DNA of 45,320 nucleotides from Nocardia cerradoensis NBRC 101014 (GTDB taxonomy: Bacteria > Actinomycetota > Actinomycetes > Mycobacteriales > Mycobacteriaceae), in contig NZ_BAFW01000202.1 in the NCBI RefSeq assembly GCF_000308535.1, positions 1 through 45,320 of the forward strand, given 5' to 3'. The translations under genes and the position numbers were made by a program. Positions 8,943 to 16,748 of the stretch are shown here, piece by piece. Numbering within the stretch: position 1 is the stretch's first letter; each line of letters begins with the position of its first letter. The notes under the pieces were generated by a model. That model worked only from the letters and a program-made list of their open reading frames with translations. It was not told the DNA's origin and did no database searches.

Positions 8943-9707
8943 CTATCCCTCCAGGGACTTCATGCGGTCCAGCACCGAATCCGCTGTCGGATCGCGCAAT
9001 TCGTCGACGATGCGCCCGTCGGCGAGGAAGATCACGCGGTCGGCGTAGGAGGCGGCATGCGGTTCGTGCGTCACGATCACGACCGTCTGACCGAATTCGT
9101 CGACCGCCGCGCGCAGGATCGACAGCACCTCACCGGAGGAGCGGGAATCGAGATTGCCGGTCGGCTCGTCGCCGAAGATGATGTCGGGCCGGCCGACCAG
9201 CGCCCGCGCGCATGCGACGCGCTGCTGCTGCCCGCCCGACAGCTCACTCGGCCGATGGTCGAGGCGATCTCCCAGACCGAGACGTCCGATCACGGTGTCC
9301 AGCCACTCCTGATCGGGTTTGCGGCCCGCGATATCCAGCGGCAGGGTGATGTTCTCGAGCGCGGTCAGCGTCGGCACCAGGTTGAACGCCTGGAAGACGA
9401 AGCCGATGCGGTCGCGGCGCAGGCGCGTCATCTGTTTGTCCGACAGTCCGGTCAGCGCGGTGTCGCCGATGTGCACGGTGCCGGAGGTGGCGCTGTCGAG
9501 CCCGGCCAGGCAGTGCATCAACGTCGATTTTCCGGAGCCGGACGGGCCCATGATCGCGGTGAACTCGCGCTGGGCGAAGTCGGCCGAAACCCCGTCGAGG
9601 GCGCGGACCTGGGTGTCTCCGGATCCGTACAGTTTCATCAGGTCGGTGGCGCGGGCCGCGAGCGTGGTCGCCGCGGCGGGTTCGGTGCCCAGGGCATCGG
9701 CAGTCAT
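8943..9707 (-). CDS. ABC transporter ATP-binding protein, MacB/LolD type
   Basis: A 254-aa ATPase with every motif intact: Walker A GPSGSGKST, Q-loop in FVFQAFNLVPTLT, signature LSGGQQQRV, Walker B IIFGDEPTGNLDS, and H-loop VTHEP. The sequence matches the LolD/MacB group that powers FtsX-like permeases exporting lipoproteins, lipids or drugs. I chose the ATG at 9707 over an upstream TTG (9725). CAGACT lies exactly 7 nt upstream and suits a leaderless start. The permease gene follows after 3 nt. With the permease frameshifted, this ATPase may lack a working partner. The substrate cannot be told from sequence. Confidence 0.93.
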   Translation of the reverse strand: MTADALGTEPAAATTLAARATDLMKLYGSGDTQVRALDGVSADFAQREFTAIMGPSGSGKSTLMHCLAGLDSATSGTVHIGDTALTGLSDKQMTRLRRDRIGFVFQAFNLVPTLTALENITLPLDIAGRKPDQEWLDTVIGRLGLGDRLDHRPSELSGGQQQRVACARALVGRPDIIFGDEPTGNLDSRSSGEVLSILRAAVDEFGQTVVIVTHEPHAASYADRVIFLADGRIVDELRDPTADSVLDRMKSLEG

Positions 9708-9831
9708 GGTCTCCAGTCTGGCCAAACCGGCGTGCGGGCGCCATCAGGATTTCCCCCCAATACCTGGGGCGCACACCCCCGGCCCGCCGGGATGCCGCAG
9801 TGCCGGGCGGCGACGCACATATCCTCGTGCC

Positions 9832-10590
9832 ATGGCTGCGCTCACCCCGGTCCTGCTGATGCTCGTCGGCGGGATCGCGCTGGTGCAGCGGGGCATTCTG
9901 CGAGGGATGCCGGTGTTGGTGCTGCTCGTGCCGGCCGCGGCGCTCGGCGGCGCCGCGCAACTGAGCCACGACGTGGTCGACGGCGGCGGCGTCACCCGCA
10001 TCGACCAGCCGATCACCGACTGGGTGGTCGACCATCGCCTCGGCTGGTTGAATCCGGCGATCAGTACCTTCACCGATGCCGGCGGCGTCGCGGCGATGAC
10101 GACCCTGACCATCGTGGCCTGCGCGTGGTTCGGCGTCCGGCGGCGGTGGGCGCGACTGCTGACCACGGCCGCGGTGGGTATCGGGGTGGCGGTGATCGGT
10201 TCGGTGCTGAAGTCGGCGATCGGACGGCACCGGCCGCCCGCGGTCGATCAGCTGGTCACCGAGACCAGTCCGTCGTTCCCGTCCGGTCACACGCTGGGCA
10301 GTACCGCCGTCGTCGGGGTGCTCGCCGCCATGGTCGTGCTGTCGTCGCGCGGGCGCGCGGTGCGCGTCGCGGCCGTCGCGGCCGCGGCGCTGTTCGCCGT
10401 GGTGATCGGCCTGACCCGGATCTATCTGGGCGTGCACTGGGCAACCGATGTGCTGGCGGGATGGGCGATCGGCCTGGTCTGGCTCGCGCTGTGCCTCGGC
10501 CCCTATCTGTGGTGGCGGGCCCGGGTCAGCTCGACAGCGCGGCCAGCAGCACCAGAACCACCAGCAGCAGCACCACCGCGCCGACGATGA
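9832..10590 (+). CDS. PAP2-family membrane phosphatase
   Basis: A 252-aa integral membrane protein with about six hydrophobic helices. The three PAP2 signature blocks are present: KSAIGRHRPP, PSFPSGHT, and TRIYLGVHWATDV, where Thr replaces the usual Ser of the third block. The family removes phosphate from lipid phosphates such as phosphatidate or prenyl pyrophosphate on the outer side of the membrane. The ATG at 9832 is preceded by TATCCT 6 nt upstream, which suggests a leaderless mRNA. The C-terminal tail is Pro/Ala-rich, and its coding sequence overlaps the 3' end of the convergent kinase gene by 65 bp. Confidence 0.9.
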   Translation: MAALTPVLLMLVGGIALVQRGILRGMPVLVLLVPAAALGGAAQLSHDVVDGGGVTRIDQPITDWVVDHRLGWLNPAISTFTDAGGVAAMTTLTIVACAWFGVRRRWARLLTTAAVGIGVAVIGSVLKSAIGRHRPPAVDQLVTETSPSFPSGHTLGSTAVVGVLAAMVVLSSRGRAVRVAAVAAAALFAVVIGLTRIYLGVHWATDVLAGWAIGLVWLALCLGPYLWWRARVSSTARPAAPEPPAAAPPRRR

Positions 10591-11767
10591 TGCCGATGAT
10601 CACCCCGGTATTCGATTTGGGCGCCTGGTTCTGCCGGATCTGATTCATCGGCGGCAGCGGCGGCCGGTGTCCGTAAGGCTGGTTGTACTGGTTGTACTGG
10701 CCGGACGCACCGTAGGGCTGTGGCTGATCGACCGGCCGCGCGGCGGTGGCCGGATACGGCTGGGGCACGGCGCCGTGCGGCGGCATCGGTTGCGGCCGGG
10801 CCGTGTGCGGCACCGACGGACCGGTCGCGGGCCGGTGCACAACCGGCTGTCCCGGCCCGGTTCCCGGCCGGCCCGTCGTCGGCATCGGCGGACCGGTGTA
10901 GGGGCGACCGACCGTCGGCATGCGCGGCGCGCTGGCCGGGGAGATCGCCTGGCGGGCGGCGGCGGCGAAGTCGGCACAGCTGCCGAATCGGTCGCCCGCG
11001 CGCTTGGCCATCGCCTTCAGCAGGACCGCGTCCAGACCCGCGGGCAGGCCGGGGCGCACACTGCTCAACGCCGGCGGCGGTCCCTGCAGATGGCCGCGGA
11101 TCACCGCCGCCGGATTCGGCGCGTTGAACGGCCCCCGGCCGGTGAACAGCCAGAACAGGCTGCACGCCAGCGAGTACTGGTCCGAACTGCCGTCCAGCGG
11201 CGCGCCGGTGAGCTGTTCGGGTGAGGCATAGGCCAGGGTCGCGGTGAAGGTTCCGGTCTGGGTGAGATGACCGCCGTCGTCGCGCAGCCGGGCGATGCCG
11301 AAGTCGGTGAGATACACCCGCTCGCCTTTGCCGCCGGTGGAGCGCGCGAGCAACATGTTGCCCGGCTTCACATCCCGGTGCATGACCCCGTTGCCGTGCG
11401 CGTAGTCCAGCGCCTCGGCCACCTCGGCGATGATCTGCACGGCCCGCTCCGGCGGCAGCTTCTTCGGATCCACGCTGGCGGCGTCGATACCGTCGATGTA
11501 CTGCATCGAGATCCAGAGCTGACCGTCCTCGAGGCCGCGGTCGTAGACCGTGACGACCTTGGGATGATCGAGTTGGGCGACCAGATCGGCCTCGCGCTCG
11601 AAGCGGGCCCGGATCTCCGGATCGGCGACCATCTCGCGGTTGAGCAGCTTCAGCGCGGTCATCCGCGGCAGACGCGGATGTTTGGCCAGATAGACCTGCC
11701 CCATACCGCCGCGGCCCAACAGTCGTTCGATGACGTAGCCCGCGAACACATCACCGTTGGCCAGCAT
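10526..11767 (-). CDS. Membrane-anchored Ser/Thr protein kinase (PknH-like)
   Basis: A 413-aa Hanks-type kinase. The catalytic domain spans about residues 10-275: glycine loop GRGGMGQVY, catalytic Lys40, alpha-C Glu59, HRD with Asp132 (HRDVKPGN), and DFG with Asp155. The activation loop TQTGTFTATLAYASPEQ is Thr-rich. A Pro/Gly/Thr linker (about 285-380) leads to one C-terminal membrane helix (about 385-408). Only a few residues follow, so there is no extracellular sensor domain such as PknH or PknB carry. The linker is probably an autophosphorylation or docking segment. The start has a purine-rich GGGAG-type ribosome site. All catalytic residues are present, so it is predicted active. Confidence 0.93.
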   Translation of the reverse strand: MLANGDVFAGYVIERLLGRGGMGQVYLAKHPRLPRMTALKLLNREMVADPEIRARFEREADLVAQLDHPKVVTVYDRGLEDGQLWISMQYIDGIDAASVDPKKLPPERAVQIIAEVAEALDYAHGNGVMHRDVKPGNMLLARSTGGKGERVYLTDFGIARLRDDGGHLTQTGTFTATLAYASPEQLTGAPLDGSSDQYSLACSLFWLFTGRGPFNAPNPAAVIRGHLQGPPPALSSVRPGLPAGLDAVLLKAMAKRAGDRFGSCADFAAAARQAISPASAPRMPTVGRPYTGPPMPTTGRPGTGPGQPVVHRPATGPSVPHTARPQPMPPHGAVPQPYPATAARPVDQPQPYGASGQYNQYNQPYGHRPPLPPMNQIRQNQAPKSNTGVIIGIIVGAVVLLLVVLVLLAALSS

Positions 11768-11918
11768 GCCCCGCTCCCACTTCCCGTGCCGGAATCACCG
11801 AAACCATAGCAGTCCACCGGAACCGGCATTCTCGATCGATCGGGCCGCCGGCCCGCGTGAACGCCCGGTCCCCGCCTGTCGCTGCGGGCTGTCGGTGCGT
11901 ACCGATACGCTCTCTGCC

Positions 11919-12689
11919 ATGCGTATTGGAGCACACGTCCGTCAAGACAGTGATCCGATCGGCTTCGGCGAGCGATTGGGTGCCGACGTCATCCAGATGT
12001 TCGTGGTGGATCCGCAGGGCTGGGACAAACCGCAGCCGCATCCGCGCACGGAGGAGATCAAATCCAGCCCGATCGACGTGGTGGTGCATTCCTCGTATCA
12101 GATCAACGTGGCCAGCACGAACAACCGGTTGCGCATGCCCTCGCGCAACGCGGTCGCGCAGCAGGCGCAGGCCGCGGCCGACCTGGGCGCGTTCGGACTG
12201 GTCGTGCACGGCGGGCACGTGCGCTCCGATGCCGAGATCGAGGCCGGAATCGTCAACTGGCGCAAGCTGTTCGAGCGTCAGCAGGACAAGGGCGGCTTCG
12301 CGGTGCCGATTCTCATCGAGAACACCGCCGGCGGTAATCACGCCATGGCGCGCCATTTCGATTCGATCGCCCGGCTGTGGGACGCGGTCGGCGACTTCGG
12401 CGCCGGCTTCTGCCTCGACACCTGCCACGCCTGGGCGGGCGGCGAGGAGCTCATCGGGGTCGTCGACCGGATCCGCGCGATCACCGGCCGCATCGATCTG
12501 GTGCATCTGAACTCCTCGCGTGACGACTTCAACTCCGGCGCCGACCGGCACGCCAACTTCGCCGACGGCACCATCGATCCGCAGTTGCTCGCCGAGGTGT
12601 GCCGGACCGCCGATGCACCGGTGGTGCTGGAAACACCGGCCGAAGGTGTCGCCGAAGACCTCGCCTACCTGCGCGAACACGTCGGCTGA
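11919..12689 (+). CDS. nfo: Endonuclease IV (apurinic/apyrimidinic endonuclease)
   Basis: A 256-aa TIM-barrel DNA repair enzyme that cuts 5' to abasic sites. All nine metal ligands known from E. coli Nfo can be placed: His57, His97, Glu134, Asp167, His170, His196, Asp209, His211 and Glu238. They lie in HSSYQIN, VVHGGH, IENTAG, CLDTCHAWAGG, VHLNSSRDDFNSGADRHAN and LETPAE. The three-zinc site should therefore be intact. I chose the ATG at 11919 because the barrel begins there (MRIGAHVRQ). TACGCT ends 7 nt upstream with no Shine-Dalgarno, so it is probably leaderless. The gene is divergent from the kinase. Confidence 0.95.
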   Translation: MRIGAHVRQDSDPIGFGERLGADVIQMFVVDPQGWDKPQPHPRTEEIKSSPIDVVVHSSYQINVASTNNRLRMPSRNAVAQQAQAAADLGAFGLVVHGGHVRSDAEIEAGIVNWRKLFERQQDKGGFAVPILIENTAGGNHAMARHFDSIARLWDAVGDFGAGFCLDTCHAWAGGEELIGVVDRIRAITGRIDLVHLNSSRDDFNSGADRHANFADGTIDPQLLAEVCRTADAPVVLETPAEGVAEDLAYLREHVG

Positions 12690-12773
12690 GCCACGTCGGC
12701 CGAGCACAGCGCCGGCACCGTCTTTGTGATCGCGCTGACCGTAAACCTGGTCGCGCTCGGGCCCCGATGGTGT

Positions 12774-12798
12774 GCTCGGAACGTAGCAAGTTCCGAGC
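12774..12798 (+). promoter_or_regulatory. Perfect hairpin/operator in the dioxygenase leader
   Basis: GCTCGGAAC (12774-12782) is matched by GTTCCGAGC (12790-12798) across a 7-nt loop. It ends 12 nt before the ATG at 12811, just 5' of the weak ribosome site GAAAGG. It could be a protein operator at the promoter or an RNA hairpin limiting ribosome access; the sequence alone does not decide. Confidence 0.5.
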
Positions 12799-12810
12799 GA
12801 AAGGCCCTCC

Positions 12811-13740
12811 ATGTCAAGCGATCACGCAGCAGAGTCCGTGTCCGTGGTGAAACTCGGAACCCACATCGGCGCACGCATCGACGGTGTCCGGCTCGGCGGG
12901 GATCTGACTCCGGCGACGGTCGCGACCATCCGGGCGGCCCTCAACGAGCACAAGGTGATCTTCTTCCGTGATCAGCACCATCTCACCGAGGACGGTCAGC
13001 ACGAATTCGCGCAGCTGCTCGGCAGCCCGACCACCCCGCACCCGACGGTCACGTCCAAGGGTGTGAAGAGCCTGGCGATCGATTCCCACCACGGCCGCGC
13101 CAACAGCTGGCACAGCGACGTCACCTTCGTCGACCGCATCCCGAAGGCCTCGATTCTGCGTGCGGTGACCCTGCCCAGCTACGGCGGCTCGACCACCTGG
13201 GCCTCGACCGTGGCCGCCTACGCCTCGCTGCCGGAACCGCTGAAGCGCCTGGCCGAGGAGCTGCGCGCCGTGCACACCAACAAGTACGACTACGCCGCCA
13301 GCCACGAGGAGCAGCCGGATCCCAACGCGCAGGCCTACCGCGAGGAATTCCAGTCGACCTACTACGAGACCGAGCATCCGGTGGTCCGGGTGCACCCCGA
13401 GACCGGTGAGCGGGCGCTGCTGCTGGGACATTTCGTCAAGCAGTTCGTGGGTCTGTCCACCAACGAGTCGCACGCCCTGTTCCGCCTGCTGCAGGATCGG
13501 GTGACCCGGCTCGAGCACACCACCCGGTGGAACTGGTCGCTCGGCGACGTGGCGATCTGGGACAACCGTGCCACTCAGCACTACGCGATCGACGACTACG
13601 ACGGCGCCGAGCACCGCAAGCTGACCCGCATCACCCTGGCCGGCGACATACCGGTCGGCGTGGACGGGCGAACCAGCCTCAGCATCGCCGGTAACGCCGA
13701 TCACTACTCGATCATCGAGGATCTGGCCGAGGTGGCCTGA
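12811..13740 (+). CDS. TauD/TfdA-family Fe(II)/2-oxoglutarate dioxygenase
   Basis: A 309-aa non-haem iron oxygenase. The iron triad is His101-x-Asp103 (SWHSDVTF) and His257 (RATQHYAI). Arg269 or Arg273 is placed to bind 2-oxoglutarate. The [10 protein letters not shown] start and [11 protein letters not shown] block match the alkylsulfatase group (AtsK; M. tuberculosis Rv3406), which releases sulfate from alkyl sulfates, more closely than classical taurine dioxygenase. That assignment comes from memory of the family. The gene is single, with a perfect 9-bp inverted repeat in its leader, so regulation by sulfur supply or the alkyl substrate is plausible. No sulfate transport genes are nearby. 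Confidence 0.88.
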   Translation: MSSDHAAESVSVVKLGTHIGARIDGVRLGGDLTPATVATIRAALNEHKVIFFRDQHHLTEDGQHEFAQLLGSPTTPHPTVTSKGVKSLAIDSHHGRANSWHSDVTFVDRIPKASILRAVTLPSYGGSTTWASTVAAYASLPEPLKRLAEELRAVHTNKYDYAASHEEQPDPNAQAYREEFQSTYYETEHPVVRVHPETGERALLLGHFVKQFVGLSTNESHALFRLLQDRVTRLEHTTRWNWSLGDVAIWDNRATQHYAIDDYDGAEHRKLTRITLAGDIPVGVDGRTSLSIAGNADHYSIIEDLAEVA

Positions 13741-13773
13741 TCCGCCGGCACCGGCCGGTGGTTGAATCGGTAC

Positions 13774-14985
13774 ATGGAGATTCGACCGCTGGCCGGCGTT
13801 CGGGTACTGGAACTGGGCAACTACATCGCGGCGCCGACCGCGGGGCGCATTCTCGGCGATTTCGGCGCCGAGGTGATCAAGGTCGAGCGCCCGAAAACCG
13901 GTGACGAGCTGCGCAATTGGCGGCTCTACGGCGGCGACACCTCGATGCTGTATCGCACGGTGAACCGCAACAAGAAGTCGATCACCCTCGATCTGCGCAC
14001 CGAGGCGGGCCGGGCGATCGTGCTGGATCTGATCCGGCACTGCGATGTGCTGCTGGAGAATTTCCGGCCCGGGATGCTGGAGAAGTGGGGACTGGGACCG
14101 GAGGCGCTCGACGAGGCCAATCCCGACCTGGTGATCACCCGTATCTCCGCCTACGGGCAGACCGGACCGCTGTCGCAGCGGCCGGGCTTCGCCGCGGTCG
14201 CCGAGGCGGTCGGCGGGCTGCGCGAACTGGTCGGCGATCCGGATCGGCCGCCGGTGCGGGTGGGCGTCTCGATCGGGGATTCCATCGCGGGGATCTACGC
14301 CGCCTTCGGCACGGTCCTGGCGTTGTTCCAGCGCAAGGGGGCCGCGGAGCGAATTCCGTTGCCACAACGCATCATCGATGTCGCGCTCAACGAGTCGATT
14401 CTCTCCGTGATGGAGTCGCTGGTTCCCGACTACGAGGCCTACGGCATCAACCGGCAGCGCGTCGGCGGGAGGATGGAAGGGATCGCGCCGAGCAACGCCT
14501 ACCCGTGCGCCGACGGCACCAGCATCATCATCGGCGGGAACGGCGACGCGATCTTCCGCCGTTATATGCAGGTGATCGAGCGTCCCGATCTCGCCGAGGA
14601 TCCGGAATTGCAGGACAACGCCGGCCGCTGGCGCCACCGCGACCGCCTCGACGCCGCGATCGGCGAATGGAGTGGGCGCCACACCCGCGACGAGGCGCTG
14701 GCGATCCTCGAGCAGGCGGGCATTCCGTGCGGCCCCATCTACACCGCCGCCGATATCGTCGCCGACGAACAGTATCGGGCGCGCAACATGATTCAGCACT
14801 TCCCGGTCGATGTCGGCGCCGCCGAACCGAAACAGGTCGCCTTCACCGGCATCGTCCCGGTGATCGGCGAGCGTTCGCTACCCATCCGCACGGTAGGCCC
14901 CGACCTGGGTGAACACACCCGCGAGGTGCTGTCGGAACTGCTGGGAATGTCGGACGCCGACATCGACGGCCTGGAGGCGGGATGA
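13774..14985 (+). CDS. CaiB/BaiF-family CoA transferase
   Basis: A 403-aa class III CoA transferase. These enzymes move CoA between carboxylic acids through a covalent aspartyl-CoA. The N-terminus LAGVRVLELGNYIAAPTAGR and the block LDLRTEAGRAIVLDLI are family hallmarks. The Asp of VSIGDSIAG is the expected nucleophile. ATG 13774 begins the family match; TTGAAT lies 6 nt before it, a weak -10 resemblance. The stop overlaps the HMG-CoA-lyase-like gene by ATGA. The pair therefore probably activates a hydroxy-dicarboxylic acid as its CoA ester and then splits it. The exact acid cannot be read from sequence. Confidence 0.92.
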   Translation: MEIRPLAGVRVLELGNYIAAPTAGRILGDFGAEVIKVERPKTGDELRNWRLYGGDTSMLYRTVNRNKKSITLDLRTEAGRAIVLDLIRHCDVLLENFRPGMLEKWGLGPEALDEANPDLVITRISAYGQTGPLSQRPGFAAVAEAVGGLRELVGDPDRPPVRVGVSIGDSIAGIYAAFGTVLALFQRKGAAERIPLPQRIIDVALNESILSVMESLVPDYEAYGINRQRVGGRMEGIAPSNAYPCADGTSIIIGGNGDAIFRRYMQVIERPDLAEDPELQDNAGRWRHRDRLDAAIGEWSGRHTRDEALAILEQAGIPCGPIYTAADIVADEQYRARNMIQHFPVDVGAAEPKQVAFTGIVPVIGERSLPIRTVGPDLGEHTREVLSELLGMSDADIDGLEAG

Positions 14986-15920
14986 GCGACTTCGTGACCA
15001 CCGCGGGCGCGCTGCGGGATGTGACTCTGCGGGATGGTCTTCAGTTGACCGGCAAGGTGTTGCCGACCGAGCACAAGGTGGAGATCGCTCGCACCCTGCT
15101 CGCCCTGGGCGTGCCGGAACTCGAGATCGGCTCGATGGCGCGCCCGGATCTGGTGCCGCCCATGGCCAACTCGATGGATGTCGTGGCCGCGCTGACTCCC
15201 GAAGAGCTGCAACGCTGTTGGGTGTGGGTGGCGACGCCGCGGCAGGTCGCGCGTGCGGCCGAGGCGGGGGTGCGGAAGTTCCAGTACTGCCTGTCGGTGT
15301 CGGATGCCCACAACAAGGCCAATATCGGCCGCACGGCCGAAGACAGCGTGGCCGCGATGCCCGAGGCGATCCGGCTGACCGAGGAGGTCGGCGGGTCGAT
15401 TCAGCTGTGTCTGGCAACGTCTTTCACCTGCCCGTTCGACGGACCGGTGGATCCGGAACGGGTGCTGGCGATCGCCGCCGATCCGCGCACCGACGGGGCC
15501 GCGGACATCGTGATCGCCGATACGCTGGGCCAGGCATATCCGGCGCAGGTGCACGCGCTGATCGCGGCGGTGCGATCGGGAACTCCGCTGCGCCGCATTC
15601 TCTTTCACGGTCACGACACCTGGGGTATGGGTGTCGCCAACTCGCTGGCGGCACTGGCCGCGGGTGCCGATGCGGTGGATGGTTCCCTGGGCGGTCTGGG
15701 TGGCTGCCCCTTCGCGCCGGGTGCGAGTGGCAACACCGCCAGCGAGGACATCCTGTTCGCGACGCGCCCCGGCTGGTTCACCCCGGCGGCCCTGGCGACC
15801 ATGGTCGACCTCACCGAACGGCTGCTGACCGACCTGGGCGAACCCAATCGCTCCCGCACCGCCGAAGGCGCTCGCTCCGAGGCTCGCGCCTTCGAATGGG
15901 TTGTGGCCCGGCCGGAATAG
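14982..15920 (+). CDS. HMG-CoA-lyase-like (HMGL family) lyase
   Basis: A 312-aa TIM-barrel lyase. It shows DVTLRDGLQ at the start of the barrel (metal Asp and catalytic Arg). FHGHDTWGMGVAN supplies the His-x-His metal ligands. The signature GGLGGCPFAPGASGN carries the catalytic Cys of true 3-hydroxy-3-methylglutaryl-CoA lyases. The family cleaves 3-hydroxyacyl-CoAs to acetyl-CoA plus a keto acid. It is translationally coupled to the CoA transferase, implying one route: acid to CoA ester to cleavage products. Leucine breakdown is possible, but no other leucine-degradation genes are here, so a substituted dicarboxylate is equally likely. Confidence 0.9.
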   Translation: MSDFVTTAGALRDVTLRDGLQLTGKVLPTEHKVEIARTLLALGVPELEIGSMARPDLVPPMANSMDVVAALTPEELQRCWVWVATPRQVARAAEAGVRKFQYCLSVSDAHNKANIGRTAEDSVAAMPEAIRLTEEVGGSIQLCLATSFTCPFDGPVDPERVLAIAADPRTDGAADIVIADTLGQAYPAQVHALIAAVRSGTPLRRILFHGHDTWGMGVANSLAALAAGADAVDGSLGGLGGCPFAPGASGNTASEDILFATRPGWFTPAALATMVDLTERLLTDLGEPNRSRTAEGARSEARAFEWVVARPE

Positions 15921-15933
15921 GCACGTTCCGGCC

Positions 15934-16683
15934 CTATCGGCCACCCGGTTCGTCGAGCCCCATACGCGCGGTGATGCCGTCGAGCAGGCACCGTAGTGTC
16001 CACACCACGGGGTCGGCCGGGCCGGAGCCGGTGCGGCCGTGGAACCACCGCGTGAAGGCGGGATAGCGGCCCTCTTCCAGGAGCGGCTCCACCAGTGGTT
16101 TCGCGGCCCGGGCGAGCTGGTCGTCGGTGGCCAGCCCCACGCGGGTGCGCATGCGTTGCTCCTCCGCCGCTTGCAGGGCGGCGCCGAACAGATGGCCGTC
16201 CACCGCACCGGTCAGCAGTGACAGGTCGTCGGCCGACAGACCCAGCGGTTCGAGCATGGCGAAGCGAAAGTCGAAGTAGCGCAGCGCGTTCGGACCCAGC
16301 GGCGGGCGGGTGTGGACGAGTTCGCCGAACCACAGGTGCCGTCGGATCACATCCCAGGTGTTCAGCGCCAGATGTTCCAGCGCGTCGCGCCACTGCGCCG
16401 TACTCGCCGAGTCCGGGCCCGCCGACAGCGGTACTTCGCCGTAGACGGCGTCGATCATCAGATCGACCAGGCCGTCCTTGCTGCCCACGTAGCGATACAG
16501 CGACATCGGCGTGGACGCGCCGACGGCCTGGGCCACCCGGCGCATCGTCAGCGCCCGCGCGCCCTCGGCATCGGCGATCGCCATCCCCGCGCGCAGAATG
16601 CCGGCCCGGCTCAGGTTCGTCGTCGGCCGGCCGGGCGGTTCCGGCAGGGACCAGATGAACGGTCCGGGCACTTCCTCGGTCAC
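15934..16683 (-). CDS. TetR-family repressor of the adjacent monooxygenase
   Basis: A 249-aa regulator. Residues about 25-70 form the HTH (RAGILRAGMAIADAEGARAL, then VGASTPMSLYRYVGSKDGL). The C-terminal part resembles the tetracycline-repressor ligand domain. I chose the GTG start at 16683 because AAGGAGGT lies 7 nt before it; longer readings have no family match. The gene diverges from an FAD monooxygenase. Two 13-bp palindromes sit in the 48-bp gap and over the monooxygenase start. By analogy with TetR/TetX-like pairs, it should repress the monooxygenase and release on binding an aromatic or antibiotic-like compound. The ligand is unknown. Confidence 0.9.
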   Translation of the reverse strand: MTEEVPGPFIWSLPEPPGRPTTNLSRAGILRAGMAIADAEGARALTMRRVAQAVGASTPMSLYRYVGSKDGLVDLMIDAVYGEVPLSAGPDSASTAQWRDALEHLALNTWDVIRRHLWFGELVHTRPPLGPNALRYFDFRFAMLEPLGLSADDLSLLTGAVDGHLFGAALQAAEEQRMRTRVGLATDDQLARAAKPLVEPLLEEGRYPAFTRWFHGRTGSGPADPVVWTLRCLLDGITARMGLDEPGGR

Positions 16684-16696
16684 CGTGCACACCTCC

Positions 16697-16725
16697 TTGC
16701 CGGAATTCAACCATCGGTGTACAAC
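16697..16725 (+). promoter_or_regulatory. Promoter of the FAD monooxygenase
   Basis: TTGCCG (16697-16702) and TACAAC (16720-16725) are separated by 17 bp. TACAAC ends 6 nt before the ATG at 16732, so transcription would begin at or near the start codon and the message would be leaderless. There is no Shine-Dalgarno. The -10 lies inside the first TetR-type operator. Confidence 0.55.
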
Positions 16726-16748
16726 GTACACATGATGTACGACGTACA
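16718..16748. promoter_or_regulatory. Twin TetR-type operators
   Basis: Two copies of TGTAC-N3-GTACA are present, TGTACAACGTACA (16718-16730) and TGTACGACGTACA (16736-16748), with centres 18 bp apart. The first covers the predicted -10 of the monooxygenase. The second covers its codons 2-6. The repressor gene starts 35 bp to the left of the first site. Confidence 0.8.
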
